Assembly: GCF_000165425.1 (NCBI RefSeq)
Contig: NW_001799043.1
Span: forward strand, 1 to 64,000
From: Paramecium tetraurelia
Lineage: Eukaryota; Ciliophora; Oligohymenophorea; Peniculida; Parameciidae
Length of the DNA: 64,000 nt
Reading direction: 5' to 3'
Position 1 is the stretch's first letter. Every line of letters begins with the position of its first letter. A program made the position numbers and the translations under genes. Of the stretch, positions 49,218 through 59,243 are shown piece after piece. The notes below the pieces were generated by a model. The model had not been told where the DNA came from. It searched no databases and worked only from the letters and a program-made list of their open reading frames with translations.

Positions 49218-49930
49218 ATGAAAACTTAGTCTGTATTTACTTATTCCCTTCACACAGTCAAAGATTCCTGTCATTTTAAATTTATTAAGACAATTCAACA
49301 AAAACATAAACATTCGTTTAGTGACCTCTTTTCAAATAATCCATTAGAACAGAGCAACAAATAAAAGATAAGAAGAAAGAGTTGTTATTGTAATGAATGT
49401 GGTAGAATAAGTACATTCCAATACAAATTTATGAATCTCAAACATCAATTGCACCAAAATAGAAATCAAAGTTATACTCTACATTCTTCAAAAGAACATT
49501 TGCCAAACTAAAATAAATTCTCTATTTAGCTTCCAAGTATTTTGTTATCATTATTAAGATATTCAACATATTCGCAAAAGTTAGAGCTCTTTTCGTATAA
49601 GTAGAAAATCATTATTAAATGAAAAATCTGAAGAACAAAGATCTCCACTCATGCTATATGACTCTTTCATTTGCAAGATCTTCAATTAGTACAACCTAGA
49701 AATTATTGGAGGAAACTGTTTAGAAAAATAAAACTTTGAGACCTAGTGTTTTTCATTCTAATGATGGACCTACTCCGTTCATACTTAAATCTTAACAATT
49801 AATTACTTAACGACCTCCATAATCTGTGAGATTTACAAATACTAAAATCAAACCCCGCAACAATACGAAAAATTTTATGTCCTCTCCTTATTGGATTTAC
49901 TAAAAAACTTTCGTGTTTTACAAAAATGAA
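49218..49930 (+). CDS. Tandem CxCxxCG family, copy A (probably degraded)
   Basis: From ATG 49218 one frame runs 134 codons to TGA 49620-49622. It carries the family motif RRKSCYCNECGRISTFQYKF with Cys56, Cys58 and Cys61. Homology to copy B then continues downstream but in other frames: a 22-nt intron restores one frame for a while, and a segment near 49740-49850 (NDGPTPFILKSQQL, then VRFTNTKIK) lines up with the C-terminal part of copy B (DNPILKKFQVKQ, then FETNTKIK). The second CxCxxCG motif found in B and C is not seen. Either extra introns exist that I missed or the copy is decaying. Confidence 0.6.
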
Positions 49931-50022
49931 ACCACCTCAAATAAGCAAACACAAAAGATTAAAAACATAATGATATATCATTATAATGTTATTTTTAGTT
50001 CTTTATAATAATTATATTTTAT

Positions 50023-50916
50023 ATGTAATAATTGGATTTACCATTTGTCAGAAAACAAAAATAAAACACAGACATTTGGAAAGGCCCTAGTTTCAAGGAC
50101 TATTCATTTGAAGAAGAACGAACTTCACATATTTATAAAAAACAACATAGAAGGAAAAGTTGTTATTGTTAAATGTGTGGCAAAATGAGTCTCTTTCAGT
50201 ATACTTATATGAATGTCTCCTCTTGTGTGAATCATATCAAAGAATCTTTAATTCTCCAACAAGACATTGAAAAACAATAAGAACTTGAAAAATAGTAGAG
50301 TATTATCGACCAAAGATAATTTAGAGATAACATTAATTTATAACATAATAATAGGAGTAAATCTATAGAGTTGATCAATTCTATATTTTTGAATAATTGC
50401 CAAAGAGATAGGAATAGAAGAAGTTGTGAATGTAGTGAATGTGGAATATAGAGCACTTTCTAATAAAAATATTAAAATTTGCATTTCTTTAAAAAATAAC
50501 TACTGGCAAATCAATTTAGAATTAAAAAGATTTTAAAAAGACCTCAATACCGAAAATAGAACACAGAACAATTTTCACCCGTAAAAAATGGAGAGTTCAG
50601 ATATTTTAAAAAAAGAATGCTTGAAATAGATCTTAATAATTCAAAAAATGACAACCCTATATTAAAGAAGTTTCAAGTAAAATAACCTTAAACATAACGA
50701 GTGCTACGTCATTAATAATCATTAAATCTATTTGAAACAAATACTAAAATTAAGTTCGATATACATTCACCTATAGAAAATAAAAAACAAATACTACCTT
50801 ATTTATAATTCAATTAAAACAAAAGTCCTCCCTAAAAGAATACTAAAAAACCTACCATCACTAATCAATAAAAAGAATACTTTAAAAAACATAACTAAAA
50901 ATCTGGTATATTTTGA
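50023..50916 (+). CDS. Tandem CxCxxCG family, copy B (two motifs)
   Basis: 297 aa, single exon from ATG 50023 to TGA 50914. Two copies of the motif: RRKSCYCQMCGKMSLFQYTY (Cys47, Cys49, Cys52) and RRSCECSECGIQSTFQQKY (Cys135, Cys137, Cys140), 88 residues apart. Between them is a Gln-rich helical segment. The C-terminal half is basic, rich in Lys, Asn, Gln and Ser, and probably disordered. Three Cys per motif could bind metal as a pair or as a dimer. The family is unknown to me. It shares its plan with copies A and C on either side, so the three arose by local duplication. Confidence 0.8.
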
Positions 50917-51034
50917 TTGTAATTCATTTCTTAATTTATTTTTTCTTATGCATTTATATTTTAATAAATATAGATTTTATTTTAAAACAGTAATTAAAAG
51001 CATATTAATTTATTAAATAAACTCAGAATTCATT

Positions 51035-51922
51035 ATGTCTTCATCAAGCAATCAAAAATAAATTAAACGGAGGAACAAAAGTTACATTCATATTACAAAT
51101 CCTCAAATAACTGAATAATGGAGAGAGCGAAGAAAAAGTTGCACTTGTTTGTAATGCGGATAACTTAGCTCTCTATAATTCAAGTTTATCAATTTATAAT
51201 CACAAATTTTACATTTTTCAACAAATAAACATAAGAAATTTTAGAGTATTGAATCAACATATCTGGATTCTCAAGATACCATTATTGCAAATAATCAAAT
51301 TCATAAAAGAATCGCCAAACCAATTTAAGTTAAATAACACCATTCTAATATCAATAATATTAGTCTTATATAAACTAATTAAACCCATTTCTCTAAGAAA
51401 TAACGATCAAATAGCTGCTACTGTGATGAATGTGGAAATATTACTAAATTTTAATCATAAGCAAAGTTAATCTATACCTAATAAATAATTAAATCCAGGC
51501 ACACTAATTTTAGAATTAAAAGAAATCTGGATTAAATGTTTAAAGGAATCAGTCCAATTGAAAGAAAATAAGAATAAGAAATTGAAGAAGATGAAAATAA
51601 TCCACTCTAGCCCAATCAAATTACCTCATTTAGAAGATCATTTGTACTAATTAATTAACCTATCAAATAAATCTAAAAAGTCCAACAAGGAAGTGGAAGA
51701 AAGATTTTCCTTAGAGATGCATGTAAGACAACATTCTTCTCTAAGACAAATTCAAACAGCAGAGAATTTACAATTAAATCTGAGAGCAACAGCCCAAACA
51801 TTACAAATAAAAAATTAAATCTTCCAATTGTTAAATCATCATATAGCAAGAACAGATAAGTAAATGAAGTTCAACTTTTTAAATTTACTCCTAAATTAAA
51901 TAGTATTAATCTAATATCTTGA
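51035..51922 (+). CDS. Tandem CxCxxCG family, copy C (two motifs)
   Basis: 295 aa, single exon from ATG 51035 to TGA 51920. Motif 1 is RRKSCTCLQCGQLSSLQFKF (Cys36, Cys38, Cys41) and motif 2 is SNSCYCDECGNITKFQSQ (Cys128, Cys130, Cys133), 92 residues apart, almost the spacing of copy B. The tail is basic and Ser/Asn-rich with an acidic patch (EIEEDENN). The product has no signal peptide or membrane segment, so it is probably nuclear or cytosolic. Function unknown. The motif conservation against otherwise divergent sequence suggests selection on the Cys sites. Confidence 0.8.
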
Positions 51923-52002
51923 ATTATAGATGACTATTATTAAAATTTAATATTTATATTTATTTGATCTATTCTTTCCTTTTATTCATTCAATCATTAT
52001 TA

Positions 52003-52288
52003 ATGGAATGTGTGGAAATGGAGATTACAAGATACTATAAAATATTAGATAGTTTTACCTGGCGATTTAATTCTAAGATTATTTTATATTTTAAAAGATT
52101 CAATTGAAATCTATAATAGTCAATAGGTTTAACTAGAAGGAAGAGTTGTAATTCATAATTTTATAAATACACTAGATCTTAAGCTATAGGATTAGATTAA
52201 TTATTTCAATAATAAAAGTTGCGAACTAAGTGCATAAGTCTATTTCAATAAACACATTAAAATGATTCAATGTTTCATGAGTTTTTGA
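52003..52288 (+). CDS. Small protein with weak F-box-like start
   Basis: 87 aa if the 22-nt GTG...AAG segment 52010-52031 is spliced. The first conserved-looking block, VLPGDLILRLFYILKDS, recalls an F-box core (LP..L...IF..L), but the domain is short and the GTG donor is atypical. The rest is polar and helical (LEGRVVIHNFINTL). The stop is TGA at 52286. It could be a remnant of a longer gene. Confidence 0.4.
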
Positions 52289-52346
52289 ATAAATAAATAC
52301 TAATCCAATATTAAAATAATATAATAACATTGTAAATAGATAGAAG

Positions 52347-52815
52347 ATGATGAAAGAAAAAAGAAAAAGAATGATGTCAAATGAAGGAGTTCTAGCAGTA
52401 GTTACTGATTAAATTCTTAGGGAAAATAAACCCAAACTTAGAAAATTAACTAAAAAATAGATTTAGCAATTGAAAGAAAATAAATAAAATCAATCAGAAT
52501 CATCAATAGAGATTATTGAAAAGAAAAGTCCTTTGAAATGCTAAAAGAAGATTAAAGTTACTTAGGAGGCTTTGTAAAGATTTCTAAAGAGGACATTCAT
52601 AATTATTAGTGATGATGAGGCTGAAAACAACGAGATTAGTAATAAGAAAGTATTATTGATATGAAAATCATTAGAGCCAAGGTTAATAATAATTGTAAAG
52701 TTACTCAAGTTCAAGATCATCATCATTTTTATCATCTTCATCTAGTAGTAGTAATTTATAATAATATGAAAAAAGAGAGAAACAAATTCAATAGTTTTAA
52801 AATTATGATCGATGA
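52347..52815 (+). CDS. Small basic Ser-rich protein
   Basis: 147 aa with one 25-nt intron (52650-52674) that replaces an early stop with a Ser/Gln tail. The N-terminal part is Lys-rich and helical (LRENKPKLRKLTKKQIQQLKE). A middle patch, FIIISDDEAEN, resembles a SUMO-interaction motif (hydrophobic run then acids). The tail is a Ser run (SYSSSRSSSFLSSSSSSS). No known domain. Nuclear location is a guess from its composition. Confidence 0.6.
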
Positions 52816-52959
52816 TCAGATTATGATAATATTAGTTTAAATTAATAAAGATTCTTCTGTTTATCTGAGTAAAATTCTAAATTACAATTAAAAGAATTTA
52901 GAGAATGAACACAGTGTTATTAATTTTTATAATATAAATAATTTAAATTCAAAATTGAA

Positions 52960-54292
52960 ATGAACTTTAGTGAAATATTTCCAGGAGTGATATTTGCATA
53001 ATTTGCACCCAACAGCAAGTTTATTGTTTTGAGTAATGGAACAAGAGTAATTGTAAAAGAAACAGATTAATTATAATCGATCAATTTTACTCATTCATAA
53101 ATTAATGATGCTTAAATACAATAAATAGAAATATCACCAAATAGCGAATTAATAGCATTAAGTTATCCAAAAAAGGGATATATAGAAATAAGGAAAATAG
53201 ATGATATTAATTGGTGTGCAAAGATAGATGATAGTATTGAAACTATTTAATGGTGTCCAGATTCTATTTAATTAGCAGTCATTAGTGAATTTTAAGTAAA
53301 AATAAATTAAATTGAATTAGATTAAAGCCACAATTTATAATCTAAATAACAAAAATGTTACTCATTTTAAAAATCCAAAATAAATTTCATTTAGTAAGAA
53401 TGGAAGATTTATGGTTATGAGTGAAAGAAAAGATGCTAAAGATTTTATTGGTATCTACAGTGTGAGAGATTGGAAATTATTAAATTATCAACCATCTGAT
53501 ACTTTAGATATTGCAGTATTGCAATGGTCCCATAATGATTCATTCATTGGGGTTTAAGACACTGAATTAAATGTAATTCATTAGATAAAAATGTTTTAGT
53601 TTAGATTGAATATTCATTGTCCTTGTTAAGGTCTATAAATGAAATTTGAACCTTATTCATATTCTTTAGGCATAAAGGTAAGTAGATTTGCAAACCAAAG
53701 TGACTTGATGGCGGTTGGAGCAAATGATGAGAAATTAAGAATCATAAATCTATTGACACTGAAATAAATAACAGAATTAGAACATAAGATTACAAAAGAT
53801 GTCCTCATCTATAAAGAAGAGGAGTATTCTGATTAATATTCATAGAGAGTAGTTACAAAATGTATTATTCTAATGTGATAAATAGTTACTCAAATGGAAT
53901 AGGGCTGTAAAATAAATTTATCAAAAACTCAAAATGGTATTAGTTTATTGGAATGGAGTTATAAGGATGATTATATTGCCACTAAATTTGATGGGATGCA
54001 AAATTGTGTATTCATTTGGGACATGGAATTATTGACCTTAAAAGCTATAATGGTTTAAATATTACCTGTTAAATCTTTTACATGGTCGAAGAATTCTACC
54101 ACTCTAACAGTTTGTACTGGAAGTAGCAAGATATTCTTTTGGAATCCATCGTGTACATCTGCTTGTGATATGCCATTCGATAAGAACTTCCATGTTGTAA
54201 AAATAGATTGGAGCACTGATTAAAAAAGTATGTTGCTTTTTGATAAATCTGATGTTGTTGTTGCCTATCCAACTCTAGATGATAGTTTTTGA
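52960..54292 (+). CDS. WRAP73: WRAP73 (WDR8) WD-repeat protein
   Basis: 418 aa with introns 53296-53320, 53573-53599 and 53862-53885. The sequence tracks WRAP73 along its length: start MNFSEIF, the block YPKKGYIEIRKIDDINWCAKIDD, RFMVMSERKDAKDFIGIYSV, YSLGIK, then MAVGANDEKLRIINLLTLK and the final WNP/WS patches of a WD propeller. WRAP73 works with SSX2IP at centrosomes and spindle poles, and in vesicle docking at mother centrioles during ciliogenesis. The length is close to the family's usual size. Assignment is by remembered motif order. Confidence 0.88.
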
Positions 54293-54443
54293 TTAATTAA
54301 TTATATTAACTCATCAAATATTTGTTAATATTATAATATGATATATTATGCCATTGTTAAATGAAAATAAAAGACTATATTTAATATTTGAAAATGAGCA
54401 AAACTCTATTCATAAGAAATTAAATAACAATTATTATTTGTAA

Positions 54444-54680
54444 TCAAATAAGCAAACAGCATTCATCTGCTACTTCTGTTTCAGGTGAAACATAATTATA
54501 TTTTTTCCAGCATTCTACTTCAATTACTGTTTGAACAGCTTTCCCTTTCTCTATTTCATCTATAAATGTAATTTTGTGTTTCTTAACTCCTTTCATTATT
54601 TCAGTGCCTGCTTTGTCCTGTCTTTTTATTTTCTGAACTACTATCTAATCTTAATTCACAATATTATTTGTTAATTCCAT
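54444..54680 (-). CDS. Small protein ending in a CaaX box
   Basis: 78 aa, single exon, ATG 54680 to TGA 54446. Charged and mostly beta/helix-like (KKHKITFIDEIEKGKAV, then VIEVECWKKYNYV). It ends ADECCLLI. CLLI is a CaaX box with a final Ile/Leu-type residue, favouring geranylgeranylation, and the preceding Cys could be palmitoylated. So it probably attaches to a membrane. The family is not known to me, but the sequence looks constrained. Confidence 0.65.
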
Positions 54681-55218
54681 ACTATTATAAATATGAACAA
54701 ATCCTACTCAAAAAACCCAAGATCATTCCTCCAAAACTCAATTTTTCAATCAACATATTCTCCAAATATACATAATTTATCGTCTTACAGAATTCATAAG
54801 ATTGAAAAACCACATAGTAATCGATACAAAAACTGAAGATTTCACTAAAATAAATAAAAAAAACCATAATTTCTATCAAATATTCTGTTTCTCTTGTTAA
54901 CAAAGTACTTATATCCCAAAAACATGAGTTCTTTATACTAAACTTCTAATAAAATAGAATAATTCAAACAAGGCAATTAGATGGTATATTTAAAAATAGA
55001 AATTAATTATAATTTGACAGCAGAACGATGTTATATTATAAAATACAGAAATATTTTTAACTGTTGTTGTAGTAAATGAACTTTAAAGATAGAATAGAAT
55101 AATTTGGGATAATATTAATATCTATAAAGTAAATAATTCTAAATAGAAGAAGAAATAGAAGCTCGAATATTCCATTTATAATCATGCTTTGTTAATTGAT
55201 AATATTTGAACATATAGT
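54681..55218. other. Intergenic
   Basis: About 540 bases. A minus frame of 72 codons (54685-54903) is hydrophobic, with no domain or context, and I treat it as chance. Otherwise AT-rich and featureless. Confidence 0.45.
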
Positions 55219-55703
55219 TCATTTTTTCTTATTGCTTTTAAACATGTTTTAGACTGGATCATATGGATCAGGTTCTGGTTTCCATCCTTTTTGATATTTC
55301 CATGTTTTTGGAATTTTTCTATCTTAAGGTTTCAAGTCTTTGTTCCTTTATTTATTATTTTGATCTGTCTAAAACTTCTCCAAGGCATCTCCTTTGCCAT
55401 AGGTTCTGTTAATTGTAATTTTATTTGGGTCAACTTATATTTTTTCAATTTCCTTTTGATAATATAAATTGGAAATACTTGTTACAGATTTTTAATTTAT
55501 TCATCAATATTATAAGGTTTAGTAGCATCTTCCAATTTGAGATTCTCTGAATTGCCTGCTAAGAATCCCCAATCTCTATTCCAAGCAGCTGTGCATGTTA
55601 ATTCATTATTAACTCTTCCTATCCAATTTCTATCATCTGCAACTGGATCTCCAGTTGACACAAATTTTCCTCCTGCTTACTTTTACTACACTTGTTTAGG
55701 CAT
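55219..55703 (-). CDS. CIMIP1/C20orf85-like ciliary microtubule inner protein
   Basis: 152 aa, ATG 55703 to TGA 55221, with one 26-nt intron (55453-55478). The N-terminal block DPVADDRNWIGRVNNELTC followed by WNRDWGFL matches the C20orf85/CIMIP1 pattern (VA.D..W...V..E, then W...WGFL). The C-terminal part is Lys/Pro-rich (KIPKTWKYQKGWKPEPDPYDP). Family members line the inside of axonemal doublet microtubules. The similarity is convincing in the N-terminal third and weak elsewhere. Confidence 0.65.
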
Positions 55704-55863
55704 GAAATTTATTTGATATAAATAATAATTAATTAAGTTACATTAAAAGATAGCATATAAACATATATATCGAAATCTGTATCGTTATTATTAATTATAA
55801 GAATAAATACTTAAGATGATAAAAACAAAAAGGAGTTCATTAATATTATAATGGTTGTATGTT

Positions 55864-56316
55864 TCATCTTTTTTTATTGGAAAATCTCTCAAGCACTTTA
55901 TTCAATGAATCTTAATGCATTCTAACTTTAGGAGTGACTGTGAGTAATTAACTCATATTTATTATAGTATATTTCGGTTTCTTTTTAATTGGAGATTGAG
56001 AAATATTTTTTTATCTTTGTTGATCTTCTTGAGTCAATGTTGGAGTGAATTTAAATCGAATTCGAGTCTTAGTAGTAGAAGGAGTGTAAAAGTTAGCACT
56101 AAAAGAACCCATCTAATAAGCTTAACTTTGAGTAGGTCTATGATGATGAAGAGAGTTGATTGACTGGTTAAACTATTTTGGTTATGATAAAGTTCTTATT
56201 CGATGACTACTGTTTTCGGAGATTCTTTTTTCCAATTTAGGTAAATAACCTGTAAATAGAGTATCTAAATAACACTACTCTTCGATATCCCATCCTGAGT
56301 TATCACATAAATTCAT
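55864..56316 (-). CDS. Small basic Ser/Thr-rich protein, unassigned
   Basis: 150 aa, single exon, ATG 56316 to TGA 55866. It begins MNLCDNSGWDIEEQCYLDTLF. The rest is rich in Ser, Thr, Arg, Lys and Gln with repeated TP motifs (FTPTLTQ, VTPKVR), suggesting a disordered, phosphorylated protein. The end is helical and basic (LNKVLERFSNKKR). No domain. It starts 155 bases from the divergent TBC gene. Confidence 0.6.
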
Positions 56317-56470
56317 TTTAAATATATAATTTAATAAGTTTCTTAAAATTAAGTTGCAAATCATGATATTCCTATTTTACTCTTAATCCTCTAAATTGAT
56401 ATTGATGATATCACATATTTATCATTATATAAGACATAATAATAATTGAATAATAAAATTAAAAACTATA

Positions 56471-57732
56471 ATGAAATAATCCACAAAAAAAGAAAGAAGA
56501 GGCTCTTTTGATTCCTTGCTTTCCTCCTCAATTTTCTAATCTAATTTTTTAGCAATTGATATCAAGAAATAAATAGATGATGAATTAGTAAATTATTAAG
56601 GAGATGAAGAACTTGCCATATCAGAAAAATGTATAACTCTATCCTTTATATTAGAACCAAAATATCCGCCAATACCTTTGTTGAATAATGAATAATTACT
56701 TAAACTAAGCAAAAAAAAGAATTTGGGAGATGAAGAAAAATTATAAATAGCTGCAACTTTAATACAATAGAGAGGCCTCAAATATCTGGAGTATGTCAAC
56801 CCATATTATTAATTAGACGAAGAGCTATTTGGATGAATTTCATTGAAAAAGGGGATGCCAAAAAGTATTTCTCTAAGTAACCTCCTTAAAATGTGTAACT
56901 ACAGATAAGCAAAGATCTCAACAGGTCTGGACATGATGATAAAATGAATACCAATAAATTCACTCATATATTAGGTCGAATTTTAGGGGCTTATGCAATA
57001 TATAATCCAAAAATAGGATATACATAAGGAATGAATATTATTTGTGGGAATGTTATTCTATTATTAAGTATTGATGGAAATGATAGACAGTTGGAATTGG
57101 ATAATTTTGAAGTAATAGAAGATGAAGAAGAAATGTTTTGGATGTTTGTTCATTTAATGAAATCAATGGAGAATCTCTTTATTTCAGGAGTGCCAGGCAT
57201 TCATAGTAGAATAGAAGAATTAGAATTAATGCTCTAAAGTCGTTGTAATGAAATACTTCTACATTTGTAAAGTAACAATATTGTATGAATATGATCATTT
57301 ATCTAGAATAACTTATGCTAATGTTTTAGTTAATATTATTTTACAATGCTAATGTAAAAACAAGAAAAGAAGTTCGTAAGATTAATACTAGAAATGCACT
57401 TATTATATGGAGAACCATTTATTTAAAATTTCATAGTTGGAACCCTATAGTTTTATTAACTTAAAATTACAAACATGAATGAATTAGAAAAATTAATGCC
57501 ATTTTTTAGAGATACAATGTTTGCTTCCTATTATTAAGAATTGAAAAAATTAAAAAAACAAAATTTAATTATCTAACATTTTCAATAGAATCACTATTTT
57601 GATAAGGTACCATATTTAGGTAATTCTTCAAATCAACCCACCATTGAAAAGAAAGGAAAGAAGTAATTATTCTAAGAAAAAATCTTAAATTTACTTAGTA
57701 AAAATTGGTTGAAAAAATTCCTTGGTTAATGA
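56471..57732 (+). CDS. TBC-domain RabGAP
   Basis: 403 aa with introns 56791-56816 and 57283-57306. The TBC pattern is clear in the middle. ISKDLNRSG stands where the catalytic IxxDxxR Arg finger block lies. It is followed by GRILGAYAIYNPKIGYTQGMN with the YxQ-type Gln finger as YTQ, and then FWMFVHLMKSMENLF. Both catalytic fingers therefore seem present. TBC proteins accelerate GTP hydrolysis on Rab GTPases in vesicle traffic. The C-terminal third is helical and ends with a basic tail. Confidence 0.88.
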
Positions 57733-57767
57733 TTTATATATATATATATACTCAAATATTTTATACA

Positions 57768-58568
57768 TCAACCTAAACGTATACCTTATCCTTAAAAGAA
57801 CTGTCTTTAAGGTTGCTGGAATTACTATTAATTAAATCTGTTTCTTGCAAAAGGAGCATATTTTACAATGTGCTTATTCACAAAGTTCTTACTAGCAAAT
57901 TACTATGAATTGTTACAAAAATTGAGGTGTTTCCAACAAGGAGATGTTTTTGGTGACTGGTAGAAAGTCTTTTAATAATAAATATGAATGTGCTATTCCT
58001 AAACCTATAAGATCCTAGACTACGTCTTGATCAGTTATAGCATCAAAAGCAATCAGGACCCATGGAAAATATTCACTTTTGAATTAAAATCCAAAGTAAA
58101 ATCTCACAGTTTCAAATGGTTTTCTCTTGCACCAAACATAGATCAATGCAAAACAAAATGCTCCAGATAAAAATCCGTAATCGAATATCCAACTCATTAT
58201 CTACATAATCAAATGAATTACATCTCCTGTTATAAAAAAGTAAAGAATCATATAGTAGAAATCTGCATAGTTGGATCCTTCGAACATTACTTCACAGTTT
58301 TTTATACAAAAGATTATAAACAACAGATGCAGGATAAAACTAAAACTTAATGTACCGTTGAAAAAGTAATGAGTAAATAATCTATGGATCTACACAATTC
58401 GATGATAATTAATACTTAAAGACTGAATATTTTCTTAGCATCGAACATTAGATACCACAAATAAGCTGGCTTGAATTTTCCTATGATTCCAAACAACACC
58501 AATACACTCACATATGTTCTTGTAAAAAGAGGCTAATTTGTATACCAACTGTTGAAATCGTTGATCAT
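57768..58568 (-). CDS. Derlin (DER1-like) ER membrane protein
   Basis: 247 aa, ATG 58568 to TGA 57770, with introns of 26 and 31 nt. The rhomboid-pseudoprotease plan of Derlins is seen: PLFTRTY at the start, four or more membrane segments, then the block FYFGFQFKSEYFPWVL, LIGLGIAHSYLLLKDFLP and TPQFL. The end, QGQGIRLG, matches the Derlin C-terminus. Derlins form part of the ER-associated degradation channel and pass misfolded proteins to p97. The gene converges on the TBC gene with 35 bases between stops. Confidence 0.93.
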
Positions 58569-58964
58569 TGTTGACGTGTAATATTATTATAAGTTAAAGA
58601 AATTAATTAAAGAATATTCTCTTTTAATTATACACAACTATTCTATCATTAAATTACGAATCAATTATTTAAAATAATAAGTCTTACAAGTTCATTATAT
58701 ATATATATTAAATTAGTTAAATAGAATAGAAATCAGGTACAAACCTAAATCTGTAGTATAAATTAGTTTAAATGATAAATAATCTATAATAAAACCCTAT
58801 TCGATATGCAGTGAAGTAACTATAATTATTTAATTAATTTTTAACTTATTTAATATTATTATAAAAAATAATGGAATTTCCTTAACCAATAACTTATTGA
58901 TATCTCTAATTCATTTTTAAACCTACTAGAATATAATAATTGTTACTAAAAGAATATCAATATA

Positions 58965-59047
58965 GCACACATGCCCGAGTGGTCTAAGGGGCCGCACTCA
59001 AGATGCGGTGAGTCATTCTCGCGTGAGTTCAAATCTCACTGTGTGCA
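58965..59047 (+). tRNA. tRNA-Leu (anticodon CAA)
   Basis: A class II tRNA of 83 nt. The acceptor stem pairs GCACACA (58965-58971) with TGTGTGC (59040-59046), and the discriminator base is A at 59047. The D arm shows GAGTGGTCTAAGGGG. The anticodon stem CCGCA/TGCGG encloses the loop CTCAAGA with anticodon CAA at 58999-59001. A long variable arm and the T loop TTCAAAT follow. The anticodon reads UUG, and the long variable arm fits Leu. A T6 run right after it is a Pol III terminator. No intron. Confidence 0.96.
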
Positions 59048-59048
59048 G

Positions 59049-59054
59049 TTTTTT
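59049..59054 (+). terminator. Pol III T-run terminator of tRNA-Leu
   Basis: Six T residues two bases after the discriminator base of the tRNA, followed by a second T-run. This is the standard Pol III stop signal. Confidence 0.75.
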
Positions 59055-59243
59055 AATTTTTTAATTTTAATAGTTTGTATATTAGGAATAATCCCGATCA
59101 ACATTTTAAACCAAAATTATTTATATTTAAGGTATATATTAAATAAGAGAATATTAACAAAATTTGAGAATTTCTTATACATCCAAAAATTAAGACTCCA
59201 AATAAGTATAATTGTTTAAATTTATAAATTAATAAAAATGAAA

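Noticed and set aside
54685-54903. Minus-strand hydrophobic frame of 72 codons as a membrane protein
   Set aside because: No domain, no conserved start context, and its length is within chance expectation for a one-stop code.
57733-57767. TA dinucleotide run between TBC and Derlin genes as a telomere-addition or IES site
   Set aside because: Short TA runs are common in this AT-rich DNA and no telomeric repeat or IES end consensus is visible.
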